Source: Saccharopolyspora hordei (GTDB taxonomy: Bacteria; Actinomycetota; Actinomycetes; Mycobacteriales; Pseudonocardiaceae). Taken from it: DNA of 64,000 bases. The notes beneath the pieces are model-generated. The model saw only the letters and a program-made list of their open reading frames with translations, was not told the origin of the DNA and did not search any database. The first letter of the stretch is position 1; each line of letters opens with the position of its first letter. Both the position numbers and the translations under genes were made by a program. Shown one piece after another: positions 9,195 to 19,473 of this stretch. The stretch is from positions 3,695,001-3,759,000 of the forward strand of contig NZ_JACCFJ010000001.1 in assembly GCF_013410345.1 (NCBI RefSeq), written 5' to 3'.

Positions 9195-10610
9195 TCAACG
9201 GTCCTGCTGCGTCGTCGAGCGGCGCCGGGACAGCGCGTCCACCCCGGCGGCCGCGACCAGCACCAACCCGGTGATGATGTTGACCGGGGCCGCTTGGAAG
9301 CCGAGCAGGTTCAGTCCGTTCTGGACGGTGGCCAGCACCGCGCCGCCGAGCACCGCGTCCTGCAGCCGGCCCTTGCCGCCGAACAGCGAGGTGCCGCCGA
9401 TCACCGCGGCTCCCACCGCGAACAGCACCAGGGTGCCGCCCCCGGCGCTGCCGTCGACCGAGCCGACCTTGGAGGTGTGGACGATCGCGCCGACCGCGGC
9501 GACCGCGGAGCAGATGACGAACGCGCTCATCCGGACCCGGGAGACGTCCACCCCCGCCCGCAGGGCGGCGTCGCGGTTGTCGCCGACCGCGCGCAGGTGC
9601 CTGCCGAAGCGGGTGCGGTCCAGCACGTGGGTGCCGGCGACCAGCAGGGCCAGCACCAGCGGCACCACCAGCGGCACTCCCCGGATGGAGGCCAGCTCCG
9701 GGTGCGGGGAGCGGTCCAGCACCAGCAGGTAGGTGGCCAGCCCGCCGCACCCCAGCACCGCCACGACCTTCGCCACGACCAGCGCGGTGGGCGGGGCGAC
9801 CAGGCCGTGCCGCAGCCGCACCAGGTGCCGGCGGCCGACGACCGCGGCGTACCCGGCCCCGCAGACCGCGAACAGCGCCCAGCTGGCCACCGGACCGAGA
9901 CTGCCGTTGGCGACGGCGAACAGCTCGGGGCTCTCGCGGACCGAGATCGTGCCGTCCGGCCCGACCAGCTGCAGCACCACGCCGGACCAGGTGATGAACA
10001 GCCCGAGGGTGACGATGAACGACGGGATGCGCACCTTCGACACCGCGAAGCCCGTCACGCACCCGATCGCCGCCCCCGTGCTCACCGCGAGCAGCACCTC
10101 CAGCCACGGGTTCGCCCCGAACCCGCCGACGAGCAGCACCAGCGCCACCGCGGACAGCGCCGCACCGAGCCAGACCCGCAGCAGCAGGGCGAGCAGCGCC
10201 GCCCCGGCCAGCGCCAGCGCGAAGGCGGCGAACACCGCCGGGCCCATCGCGCCGAGCAGGTTCCCGTCGTGCTGGAAGTGCAGCGCGAGCACGGCCGCGG
10301 CCACCCCGGAGGCGGTGCCGGCGGACAGGTCGATCTCGCCGATCAGCAGGACGTGGACCAGCCCCATCGCGATGATGGTCTGCCCGGCGCCCTGCTGCAG
10401 CAGGTTCGCCAGGTTGTGCAGCGTGAGGAAGTCCTCCGACGACGCGGCGAACAGCACCAGCAGCACGACCAGCACGACCAGCGCGGGCAGGCGACCGAGC
10501 TCGCCGCGGCGGACCCGCGCGACGTAGTCGCGCACCGCCTCCCGGGTGTCGCGGGAGGTGGTGTCGATGCCGAAGTCGGTGGCCGGGCCCAGCGTGCGTT
10601 CCGTGGTCAT
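9195..10610 (-). CDS. Sugar ABC transporter permease (XylH-like)
   Basis: A 471-residue inner-membrane permease of the branched-chain amino acid/ribose/xylose type, with about 12-14 hydrophobic helices and the characteristic segment GQTIIAMGLVHVLLIGEIDLSAG near residue 85. The length matches XylH rather than the shorter RbsC. ATG 10610 has GAGGAG six bases upstream and lies nine bases after the ATPase stop, so the three importer genes form one operon (binding protein, ATPase, permease in transcription order). The substrate is probably a monosaccharide or the product of the neighbouring beta-glucosidase (inference). Confidence 0.87.
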   Translation of the reverse strand: MTTERTLGPATDFGIDTTSRDTREAVRDYVARVRRGELGRLPALVVLVVLLVLFAASSEDFLTLHNLANLLQQGAGQTIIAMGLVHVLLIGEIDLSAGTASGVAAAVLALHFQHDGNLLGAMGPAVFAAFALALAGAALLALLLRVWLGAALSAVALVLLVGGFGANPWLEVLLAVSTGAAIGCVTGFAVSKVRIPSFIVTLGLFITWSGVVLQLVGPDGTISVRESPELFAVANGSLGPVASWALFAVCGAGYAAVVGRRHLVRLRHGLVAPPTALVVAKVVAVLGCGGLATYLLVLDRSPHPELASIRGVPLVVPLVLALLVAGTHVLDRTRFGRHLRAVGDNRDAALRAGVDVSRVRMSAFVICSAVAAVGAIVHTSKVGSVDGSAGGGTLVLFAVGAAVIGGTSLFGGKGRLQDAVLGGAVLATVQNGLNLLGFQAAPVNIITGLVLVAAAGVDALSRRRSTTQQDR

Positions 10611-10619
10611 GATCGCTCC

Positions 10620-11390
10620 TCAGACGGCGGCACCGGGGCGGGCCAGGCCGAGGTCGCCGGAGCGCCCGGCGGTCATCAGCTCGACCACCTGGCCGTGGGT
10701 CAGGTCGCGGGCGGGCAGTTCGGCGGCCATCCGGCCCAGGTACAGCACCGCGATGCGGTCGGCGACCTCGAACACGTCGGACATGTTGTGGCTGATCAGC
10801 ACCACGCCGAGACCTTGCTCGGCCAACCGGCGGACCAGGTCGAGGACCTGCCGGGTCTGCGCGACGCCGAGCGCGGCGGTGGGCTCGTCGAGCAGCACGA
10901 CGCGGCTGTTCCACAGCACGGCCCGGGCGATGGCGACCGCCTGCCGCTGGCCGCCGGAGAGCGTGCCGACCTTCGCGCGCACCGATCCGACGGTGCGCAC
11001 CGACAGCGACCGCAGGGTCTCCCGGGCGGCCAGCTCCATCGCGGTCTCGTCGAGCAACGCGCTCGGACCGCGCTCGCGGCCGAGGAACATGTTCTGCACG
11101 ACGTCGAGCTCGTCACACAGCGCGAGGTCCTGGTAGACGGTCTCGATGCCCAGCTCCACCGCGTCACGCGGTCGCCGGACCTGCACCGGGCGGCCCTCGA
11201 ACAGCACCTCGCCGCGGTCGATGCGGTAGACACCCGCGATGCAGCCGACCAGTGTGGACTTCCCGGCGCCGTTGTCGCCGATGAGCGCGGTGACCTCACC
11301 GGCCCGCACCGTGAAGTCCACCTCGCGCAGCGCGCGGACCGGCCCGAAGCTCTTGTCGACCCCGCGCAGGGCCAGGATCGGTTCGTGCAT
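10620..11390 (-). CDS. Sugar ABC transporter ATP-binding protein
   Basis: A single-domain ABC ATPase of 256 residues. Walker A is GDNGAGKST, the signature LSGGQRQAVAIARA, and Walker B VVLLDEPTAAL, followed by the switch histidine in LISHN. Many sugar importers of this class (RbsA, XylG) use a fused double ATPase, so a single-domain version implies a homodimer. ATG 11390 has GAGGAG seven bases upstream. It is separated by only 12 bp from the binding-protein gene and by nine from the permease. Energises sugar import with them at the membrane. Confidence 0.9.
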   Translation of the reverse strand: MHEPILALRGVDKSFGPVRALREVDFTVRAGEVTALIGDNGAGKSTLVGCIAGVYRIDRGEVLFEGRPVQVRRPRDAVELGIETVYQDLALCDELDVVQNMFLGRERGPSALLDETAMELAARETLRSLSVRTVGSVRAKVGTLSGGQRQAVAIARAVLWNSRVVLLDEPTAALGVAQTRQVLDLVRRLAEQGLGVVLISHNMSDVFEVADRIAVLYLGRMAAELPARDLTHGQVVELMTAGRSGDLGLARPGAAV

Positions 11391-11402
11391 CCCGCGCTCC
11401 TC

Positions 11403-12518
11403 TCAGCTCGCGATGCCCAGCTGCCGGCAGGCTCCCGCCAGCTCGCCGCGGCAGATGTCCTCGGCCCGCACGCGGCCGGGGCCGAGCACGGACCTGATGT
11501 CGTCCCGCGTGATCAGCTGCGGAGCCAGCAGCACGGCCTTGACCTCGCGCCCGGTCGCCGGGTCGCGCACGCGGTGCCCGGCCAGCGCGTCCGCCGCGGC
11601 GCGGTCGCCGCGGACCAGGGCACCGGCCAGCTCGGCGGTGACCTCGGCCTCGGTGTGGATCGGCTTGAACACGGTGGCCGCCTGGTGGCCCTGCAGGATC
11701 GCGCGCAGCCCGTCGACGGTCATGTCCTGGCCGGTGACCGGCACCGATCCGGCCAAGCCGTGCTTCTGCAGCACGGTGATCACCGAGGCGGCCAGGCCGT
11801 CGTTGGCGGCCAGCACCCCGTCCACCCGCCCGCCGTTGGCGGTGAGCAGCTGCTCGAAGACCTGACCGGCGGCCTGGTTGTCCCAGCCCTCGACGAACCG
11901 GCTGCTCACCAGCCGCAGGTCGCCCGCGGCGTAGCGGGGTCCGAGCTCCTCGACCTGGCCGCGGTGCACCAGCGCGGCGTTGTGGTCGGTGGTGGAGCCG
12001 CCGACCTCGATCACCTGCGCGCCGGGGCGGTCGCGCAGCGCGTCGGCCAGGGCGCGGGCCTGGAGCCGGCCGACCTCCTCGTGGTTGAAGCTGACGTAGT
12101 AGTCCGCGCTGCCGCCGACGCTGAGCCGGTCGTAGTCGATCACCGGCACCCCGAGCTGCTCGGCGCGCTGCTCCACAGTGGCCCCGGCGTCGCCGGACGG
12201 TGCGGCGATGACCAGCACCCGGACCCGCTGGCTGAGCATGCCGTCGGCGATCTGGGCGAACTTCTGCGCGTCGCCCTGCGCGTTCTGCACGATCGGTTCC
12301 AGGCCGCGCTCGCGCAGCTCCTCCTCGAGCACCGGCTGGTCGACGTGCGCCCAGCGCGCGGACGTGGCGGTCTCGGGCAGGATCACACCGACGCGGGGCG
12401 CGTCGGCGGCGACCGGCGCGCTCGCCGGGGACGGGGGCAGGGCGTTGTTGCCGCAGGCGGCGAGCAGCAGGCCGAGCCCGCAGGCCGCAGCGGTCCACAC
12501 CGCAGGCGTTCTCCGCAT
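11403..12518 (-). CDS. Sugar-binding lipoprotein of ABC importer (XylF-like)
   Basis: A 371-residue periplasmic-binding-fold protein with a lipoprotein signal peptide: MRRT, a hydrophobic stretch, then the lipobox LLAAC around residue 20. The mature part begins with VGVILPETATSARWAHVDQP, typical of xylose/multiple-sugar binding proteins of the PBP1 fold, and contains NDGLAASVI and TGQDMTVDG ligand-binding loops. ATG 12518 has GGGAGAG about eight bases upstream. It is the first gene of the importer operon, divergent from the beta-glucosidase across a 280-bp region that holds the shared operator. It captures a sugar outside the membrane; xylose or glucose are guesses. Confidence 0.88.
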   Translation of the reverse strand: MRRTPAVWTAAACGLGLLLAACGNNALPPSPASAPVAADAPRVGVILPETATSARWAHVDQPVLEEELRERGLEPIVQNAQGDAQKFAQIADGMLSQRVRVLVIAAPSGDAGATVEQRAEQLGVPVIDYDRLSVGGSADYYVSFNHEEVGRLQARALADALRDRPGAQVIEVGGSTTDHNAALVHRGQVEELGPRYAAGDLRLVSSRFVEGWDNQAAGQVFEQLLTANGGRVDGVLAANDGLAASVITVLQKHGLAGSVPVTGQDMTVDGLRAILQGHQAATVFKPIHTEAEVTAELAGALVRGDRAAADALAGHRVRDPATGREVKAVLLAPQLITRDDIRSVLGPGRVRAEDICRGELAGACRQLGIAS

Positions 12519-12673
12519 CGAGAAGCCTCTCCCACACCCGGTCCAACCCAGCACCCCCGAACGTCGCGGGTGCGGGCACGCCGCACAACACCGGGCACCG
12601 CGAAGTTGACCTGATCGATGCAGCCCGGTGACTTGATCGATCGAGGAGATCTTCCCCTCCCTCGATCCACTGC

Positions 12674-12694
12674 TATGTTGTCGGCTGCAACATA
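12674..12694. promoter_or_regulatory. Perfect operator between importer and beta-glucosidase
   Basis: TATGTTG-TCGGCTG-CAACATA is a perfect inverted repeat with a 7-base spacer, placed between the divergent importer operon and the glucosidase gene, where one bound repressor could control both. Its left arm contains TATGTT, which could itself act as a -10 hexamer. Upstream of it, at about 12612-12646, two ATCGAT-containing near-repeats (TGATCGATGCAG and TGATCGATCGAG) may be a second site. Confidence 0.65.
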
Positions 12695-12798
12695 TCCGGT
12701 GCGCCTCCTCTCCCGCCACCGGACCGCCGCTCACCGCACGGCGGCGCACCGCCTCACGCCCCTGATCCGGAGTGATCCGCACGCAGAGGAGTACGTCC

Positions 12799-14637
<1,839 letters not shown>

Positions 14638-14651
14638 TCGGACCGAGCGCG

Positions 14652-14685
14652 ACGGGCACCTCCCGGGCCGGCGGGAGGTGCCCGT
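14652..14685. terminator. Terminator after beta-glucosidase
   Basis: A perfect 13-bp stem (ACGGGCACCTCCC with its complement) and 8-base loop start 15 bp after the glucosidase stop codon. Confidence 0.8.
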
Positions 14686-14729
14686 TCGCGTGCGCGCCCG
14701 CCCGGCACCACGCCCGTTCCACCACGTCC

Positions 14730-15147
14730 GTGGTGGCGCCCCGGCTGAGCCGGTTCTCAGCTCTCAGCGACATGTCGGTGATGCGCGCCGAGCTGCCGGC
14801 GCTCACCGGCACGGTGACGGTGGACAACGCCCTCGGACTGCCCGCGCTGCCGGGCGACGACGCGGCACCGCTGCTCACCGACGGGACCGAGCGGTTCCAG
14901 GTGTGGGCCGACGGCCAGGGCCGCCACCGCGTCTCGGCCCCCTCCCCCGTCGGCGAGCAGACCGTGGTCGACGACGGCACGACCACCTGGACCCGGGACT
15001 CCAGCGAGCGGTCGGTCCCCCGCACCCCGCACCGGCTGGGTCGTCGGCAGCCTGGCGGGGAACGCGCTGGTGACCTCCGACGGCCGGGTCGCGGTCGGTG
15101 CCGTGCCCGTGCAGGTCCTCGTCGCCGCGCTGGGTGAGGCGCGGTGA
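14730..15147 (+). pseudogene. LolA-like lipoprotein gene, internally deleted
   Basis: Fragments of an actinobacterial LolA/RseB-like lipoprotein. The first frame reads RAELPALTGTVTVDNALGLPALPG and FQVWADGQGRHRVS, typical of the N-terminal half. After about 15030 the reading shifts to another frame ending WVVGSLAGNALVTSDGRVA...VLVAALGEAR, which fits the C-terminal end of the same family. Some 100 residues in between, and the N-terminal signal peptide, are missing. Its stop codon overlaps the GTG start of the following ABC ATPase remnant, the arrangement expected for an intact operon. No function is expected now. Family assignment rests on pattern recognition only. Confidence 0.6.
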
Positions 15148-15479
15148 CCGTCGCGGAAGCGGTGGCGTCGCCGGCGGTCGCGGGCGGTGAGCTCGCCGCC
15201 CGCACCACCTGGCTCCGCACGACCTACGGGCACACCGTCGCGGTCGCCGGCGTCGACCTCGCGGTAACGCGCGGCGGCGTGGTGGGGGTGCTCGGGCCCC
15301 ACGGGTCGGGCAAGACCACCACGATCCGGATGCTGCTCGGGCTCACCGCGCCCACCTCGGGGACGGTCGAGCTGCTCGGCCACCGGCTGCCCGAGCACGC
15401 CGGCCGGGTGCTGCCGCGGGTCGGCGCGCTGGTGGAGGGGCCGGGCTTCCACCCGTTCCTGTCCAGTCGGGAGAACCGA
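15144..15479 (+). pseudogene. ABC exporter ATPase, N-terminal remnant
   Basis: The first ~112 residues of an ABC-2 type exporter ATPase: TYGHTVAVAGVDL, Walker A GPHGSGKTTT, then IRMLLGLTAPTSGTVELLGH. The frame breaks off after LVEGPGFHPFLSSREN. The signature, Walker B and all downstream parts are absent. GTG 15144 overlaps the stop of the LolA-like remnant. It joins directly to a fragment of the cognate permease, so a deletion removed the ATPase C-terminus and the start of the permease gene. Confidence 0.75.
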
Positions 15480-15723
15480 GCACCCGCTGGTGGTCGTGGT
15501 CGCCACGATGAGCGAGCTGATCACCTTCGGCGTGCTGAGCACCGTCCCGGCGCTGGACTGGCTGCGGCCGGTGCTGATCACCACCGACTGGTCGGCGGTG
15601 CTCGACGTGCTGCGCGACCCGATCAGCGGGAACGGCATGCTCACCGGTCTGCTGCGCGCCGGGTGCCACCTCGTCATCGGGGTGTCGACGACCGTGGCCC
15701 GCGTGGTCACCGAGGACGCCTGA
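15480..15723 (+). pseudogene. ABC-2 permease, C-terminal remnant
   Basis: About 80 residues matching the end of an ABC-2 membrane protein: ALDWLRPVLITTDWSAVLDVLRDPISG, a last membrane helix (LLRAGCHLVIGVSTTVARVV) and the stop codon. It has no start of its own and is in a different frame from the ATPase fragment, beginning exactly where that one ends. This supports one deletion spanning the two genes. Confidence 0.65.
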
Positions 15724-16117
15724 GGGTTCAGCGCAACACCGCGCAGATCTCCAGCCAGGCCGCCTTGAGCAGCAGGCGGGTCGTGCTCGGTCGCCGCCAC
15801 GAGGTTCGCGTCGAGCGCAGCCGGTGCAGGCGCACGTGAAACCTTCCGTTCGCTGGGTCGAGCGCGCCGGCGCTGGACCCCGTTCCCCGACGCCTGGCAG
15901 GACCCCGTTGTCCCGCCAGGCCGCACTCGGCCGGGAACGCGTCCCGTCCGTTCCGTGCGACCGATACCTTGCCCGTTGTCGGCCGGTCGGGCAAGGAGGC
16001 ACCGCCAGCCGGGTGCCCGTCCTTGCCCGTCCGGGCGCCGCGGGGTCATGCTCGGCTGAGCGATCGTTCAGGGCCGAGGACGACGACGCACCCGCCGAAG
16101 CAGAGGAGTGCGACCGG
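15724..16117. other. Intergenic stretch with gene fragment and hairpin
   Basis: No intact gene. On the minus strand at about 15726-15830 a short frame ends LLLKAAWLEICAVLR with a natural stop, and a neighbouring frame reads LDANLVAATEHDP. Together these look like the last ~30 residues of a degraded gene I cannot name. At 15967-15996 there is a perfect 9-bp inverted repeat CCTTGCCCG/CGGGCAAGG with a 12-base loop. The BVMO leader occupies the end of the stretch. Confidence 0.4.
16056..16071. promoter_or_regulatory. Palindrome upstream of BVMO
   Basis: CTGAGCGATCGTTCAG is a 16-bp palindrome with one mismatched pair, 46 bp before the BVMO start codon. Its CGATCG centre and TGA/TCA arms resemble TetR-family operators; no TetR gene is adjacent. 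Confidence 0.45.
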
Positions 16118-17719
16118 ATGGACGAGGACCGCCCGCAACTCGACGCCCTCATCATCGGAGCCGGTTTCGCCGGCATGTACATGCTGAAGACGTTGCGCGA
16201 CAGGGGTTTCCGGGTGCACGTCTACGAACGCGGCGGCGACGTGGGCGGCACCTGGTACTGGAACCGCTACCCGGGCGCGCGCTGCGACGTCGAGAGCCTC
16301 TTCTACTGCTACTCGTTCTCCGAGGAGCTGCAGCAGGAGTGGCAGTGGACCGAGCGGTACCCGGCGCAGCCGGAGATCCTGCGCTACGCCCGCCACGTCG
16401 CCGACCGCTTCGACCTGCGGCGCGACATCACGTTCCGCACCGAGGTCCGTTCCGCCGCCTACGACGAGGCGCGCGACCAGTGGGTGGTGCGCACCGACGA
16501 CGAGGAGCTGACCACGCGGTTCCTCATCACCGCCGTCGGTTGCCTGTCGGCCGCTCAGACGCCCGACTTCCCCGGCATCGACGACTTCCGCGGCGAGGCC
16601 TACCACACCGCCGACTGGCCGCACGAGGGCGTGGACCTCACCGGCAAGCGGGTCGGCGTCATCGGGACCGGCTCGTCGGGCATCCAGGCCATCCCGGTCA
16701 TCGCCGAGCAGGCCGCGCACCTCACCGTCTTCCAGCGCACCGCGCAGTACAGCGTTCCCGCGCACAACCGCCCGCTCACCGACGAGGAGCAGCGGCAGGT
16801 CAAGGCCCGCTACGCCCAGCTGCGCGCCGAGGCGCTCCGGACGCAGGCCGGGATCCTCTGCGAGCGGCACGAGGTCAACGCGGTGGACGTGCCGCGCGAG
16901 GAGCTACAGGCCGAGCTGGAGCGGCGGTGGCGCCTCGGCGGCCTCACGTTCTGCGCGGCCTACCAGGACACGCTGGTCGACCCGGCCGCCAACGAGCTGT
17001 TCGCGGAGTTCGTCCGCGACAAGATCCGCTCCATCGTGCACGACCCGGACACCGCCGAGCTGCTGTGCCCCCGGGACTTCCCGATCGGCACCAAGCGGAT
17101 CTGCGTGGACACCGGCTACTTCGCCACCTACAACCGGCCGAACGTGTCGCTGGTCGACGTCCGCCGGAACCCCATCTCGGCCATCACGCCGACCGGGTTG
17201 CGGGCCGGTGACCGGGAGCACGAGCTCGACGTGATCGTGTTCGCCACCGGCTTCGACGCGATGACCGGGCCGCTGACCCGCATCGACATCCGCGGCTCCG
17301 GCGGGCGGCGGCTGGCCGACGAGTGGGACGCCGGGCCGCGCACCTACCTCGGCCTGGCCTGCGCGGGCTTCCCGAACATGTTCACCATCACCGGGCCGGG
17401 CAGCCCGTCGGTGCTCAGCAACATGATCGTGTCCATCGAGCAGCACGTGGAGTGGATCGCCGAGCACCTCGAGCACCTGCGGGACAACGGGGTCCGGCGC
17501 AGCGAGGCGGACCCGGAGGCGCAGCGCCAGTGGTCGGCGCACGTCGACGAGGTGGCCGCCGAGACGCTCTACCCGCGTGCCGCGTCGTGGTACATGGGCG
17601 CGAACGTGCCCGGCAAACCGCGGGTCTTCATGCCCTACGTCGGCGGCGTCGACGTCTACCGGGACATCTGCGACGACGTGGCCGCGAACGGCTACCGGGG
17701 GTTCCGGCTGGCCGGTTGA
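16118..17719 (+). CDS. Baeyer-Villiger type flavin monooxygenase
   Basis: A 533-residue FAD- and NADPH-dependent monooxygenase. FAD Rossmann motif GAGFAG is near residue 14, then GGTWYWNRYPGARCD, the BVMO fingerprint FRGEAYHTADWP near residue 160, and the second nucleotide-binding motif GTGSSG near residue 185. Enzymes of this class turn ketones into esters or lactones. ATG 16118 has AGAGGAG nine bases upstream; the open frame extends further up but without a signal. It is monocistronic as far as I can see, with a palindromic operator in its leader. A second BVMO is present at 53.7 kb but the two differ in length and N-terminus. Substrate unknown. Confidence 0.88.
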   Translation: MDEDRPQLDALIIGAGFAGMYMLKTLRDRGFRVHVYERGGDVGGTWYWNRYPGARCDVESLFYCYSFSEELQQEWQWTERYPAQPEILRYARHVADRFDLRRDITFRTEVRSAAYDEARDQWVVRTDDEELTTRFLITAVGCLSAAQTPDFPGIDDFRGEAYHTADWPHEGVDLTGKRVGVIGTGSSGIQAIPVIAEQAAHLTVFQRTAQYSVPAHNRPLTDEEQRQVKARYAQLRAEALRTQAGILCERHEVNAVDVPREELQAELERRWRLGGLTFCAAYQDTLVDPAANELFAEFVRDKIRSIVHDPDTAELLCPRDFPIGTKRICVDTGYFATYNRPNVSLVDVRRNPISAITPTGLRAGDREHELDVIVFATGFDAMTGPLTRIDIRGSGGRRLADEWDAGPRTYLGLACAGFPNMFTITGPGSPSVLSNMIVSIEQHVEWIAEHLEHLRDNGVRRSEADPEAQRQWSAHVDEVAAETLYPRAASWYMGANVPGKPRVFMPYVGGVDVYRDICDDVAANGYRGFRLAG

Positions 17720-17834
17720 CCCGGGTCGCCGCGGTGACGACGTGTGTCCACTGAGGACCAGACCGCGCCGTCCGCCCGAACTCCCCGGGCTGGAGCGGGA
17801 CGAGCGGACCCTGGTCGAGCGATCTCGTGCTGCC

Positions 17835-17846
17835 TAGGGTGGGTGC
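17835..17846 (+). promoter_or_regulatory. Likely leaderless promoter of methyltransferase gene
   Basis: TAGGGT at 17835-17840 has the spacing of a -10 box whose transcript would begin at the ATG itself (six bases on). No Shine-Dalgarno sequence precedes the ATG. The -35 region (TGGTCG, 17-bp spacer) is poor. Confidence 0.4.
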
Positions 17847-18581
17847 ATGACCGACCGATCGACTCCCCCGGTGTTCACGAAGGTGCTGCCGCTGCTGACG
17901 TCCGCGCCGGAGCACCCCGACCTCGGCCGCGGCTACCTGGACCTGCTCGGGGGCCAGGAGGGACCGGCGCCCGGGCCGATCCAGTGGTTCTGGGAGACCG
18001 GCTTCGGCTCCGCCTTCTACGACCGCCTGCAGCAGCTCGGGCGCCGGGCGCTCCCCGGCTGGTTCCAGCTGCCGGCCCGCACCCGCCCGCCCGCCGGGGG
18101 CCGGGTGCTCGACATCGGCTGCGGCCCGGGCAACGTCACCGCCGCGCTGGGCCGCCAGGTCGGCCCGGACGGGCTGGCGATCGGCCTGGACGTCTCCCGC
18201 CCCATGCTGGCCCGCGCGGCCCGCACCGAGACCCGGGACAACGTCGGGTTCGTCCGCGCCGACGCACGCGACCTGCCGTTCCCGGACGGGACCTTCGACC
18301 TCATCACCAGCATGGCCGCGCTGCAGCTGGTCCCGGGCCCGGAGCACGTGCTGGCGGCGGCGTGCCGCGCCCTCGCCCCCGGCGGCTGGCTGGCGGTGAT
18401 GACCCCGACCCCGCACGGCGGTCTGCTGCACGCGGCGTCGCGGATGACCGGTGGCCGCCTCGGGTTGCGGTTCTTCGACCCCGACCGGGTCGCCGAGCTG
18501 CTCGACGACAACGGGATGCGGGCCGTGCACACCCACCAGAGCGGCCCGGTGCTCTGGATCAGCGCCCAGCGCCGCAGCTGA
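17847..18581 (+). CDS. SAM-dependent methyltransferase
   Basis: A 244-residue class I methyltransferase. SAM-binding motif I is VLDIGCGPGNVTAALG near residue 90, the acidic residue ending the second strand is in IGLDVS, and DARDLPFPDGTFD is the post-motif typical of UbiE/Methyltransf_11 enzymes. The N-terminal ~85 residues (QWFWETGFGSAFYDRLQQLG) are helical and may form a lid. There is no ribosome binding site; the -10-like TAGGGT suggests a leaderless mRNA. It stands alone between the BVMO and the convergent XRE regulator. Substrate not predictable. Confidence 0.85.
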   Translation: MTDRSTPPVFTKVLPLLTSAPEHPDLGRGYLDLLGGQEGPAPGPIQWFWETGFGSAFYDRLQQLGRRALPGWFQLPARTRPPAGGRVLDIGCGPGNVTAALGRQVGPDGLAIGLDVSRPMLARAARTETRDNVGFVRADARDLPFPDGTFDLITSMAALQLVPGPEHVLAAACRALAPGGWLAVMTPTPHGGLLHAASRMTGGRLGLRFFDPDRVAELLDDNGMRAVHTHQSGPVLWISAQRRS

Positions 18582-18621
18582 CGGCCTCGCCGCGGTCGCG
18601 GACGCGCAGGACCGGGCCGGG

Positions 18622-19473
18622 TCAGGGCTCCTCGGCGAGCGCGGTGTACCGCTCGATGAGGCCGTGCAGCACGGCGCGGGCCTCCGCTCCTTCGACCGAG
18701 GCCGCCAGCAGCACGTCGAAGAGCCGGTGGAAGCGGTCCAGGTCCTCGGGGTCGGTGACGGTCATCTCGGTGTTCACCGTCTCCACCAGGACCAGGTCGT
18801 CGATGATGACGAACCCGTGCTGCGGCACCACGCGCAACCGCACGTCCATCGGCAGCACCGCCAGGCGCAGCGTCGACATGCCCGCCAGCGCCAGCAACCG
18901 GTCGAGCTGCCCCACCATCACCTCCGGTGGGGCGATCGGGTGCCGCAGCCCCGCTTCCGCGCAGATGACCTCCACCTCGGTCCCCGGGCGGTAGAGCACC
19001 TCCTGGCGGGCCATCCGGCGCTCGACCGACTCCGCGACGTCCCGCTGGTTCTGGTGCAGCACCGCCACGGCCTCGAACACGTGCCGCGCGTACTCGGCGG
19101 TCTGCACCAGGCCGGGCACCATCGCGATCTCGAACAGCCGGATGCGCTCCGCGTCCTGCTCGAGCTGCCTGCCGTACTCCTGCCGGGCCCGGTTCCCGGA
19201 GCGCAGCTGGCGCTTCCAGCTCGCCGCTTCGAGGCGGATCTCGCGCAGCTCCTGCCGCAGCTCGGCCTCGACCGCCTCGTCCGCACCGACCACCCGGCAG
19301 TAGACCACCACGTCGGCGTCGGAGACCGATTGGTTGGCCGTCTCGATCCGCGAGACCTTCGACGGGGTCCAGCCGGCCCGCTGCGCGAACTGCTTGCCGG
19401 ACAGCCCCGCTTCCACGCGCAATCGCCGCAAGGCGTCGCCGAACGCCAAGCGGCGGGTGTCGAAGTCACTCAC
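18622..19473 (-). CDS. XRE-family regulator with DUF5753 domain
   Basis: A 283-residue actinobacterial regulator: N-terminal helix-turn-helix (LRRLRVEAGLSGKQFAQRAGWTPSKVSRIE, residues ~13-43) followed by the DUF5753 putative ligand-sensing domain, with its typical MVPGLVQTAEYAR and RMARQEVLYR segments. GTG 19473 has GGGAGG five bases upstream and overlaps the stop of the DUF6879 gene by four bases (GTGA), implying translational coupling. Genes like this regulate development and antibiotic production in Streptomyces relatives. Here it ends a three-gene unit with a DUF6879 protein and a 70-residue protein. Confidence 0.9.
   Translation of the reverse strand: MSDFDTRRLAFGDALRRLRVEAGLSGKQFAQRAGWTPSKVSRIETANQSVSDADVVVYCRVVGADEAVEAELRQELREIRLEAASWKRQLRSGNRARQEYGRQLEQDAERIRLFEIAMVPGLVQTAEYARHVFEAVAVLHQNQRDVAESVERRMARQEVLYRPGTEVEVICAEAGLRHPIAPPEVMVGQLDRLLALAGMSTLRLAVLPMDVRLRVVPQHGFVIIDDLVLVETVNTEMTVTDPEDLDRFHRLFDVLLAASVEGAEARAVLHGLIERYTALAEEP

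Noticed and set aside
7837..10914. A 1025-codon open frame on the minus strand
   Set aside because: It is a frame-shifted shadow of the ROK and permease genes, of Arg/Ala/Gly-rich nonsense.
7890..12614. A 1574-codon open frame on the plus strand
   Set aside because: It lies opposite the ROK and ABC importer genes; the residue make-up (Gln/His/Arg-rich) is that of an antisense shadow, however long it is.
12612..12646. ATCGAT-containing repeats as a second operator
   Set aside because: ATCGAT is self-complementary and common in this DNA; the two copies have no matching flanks good enough to call a site on their own.
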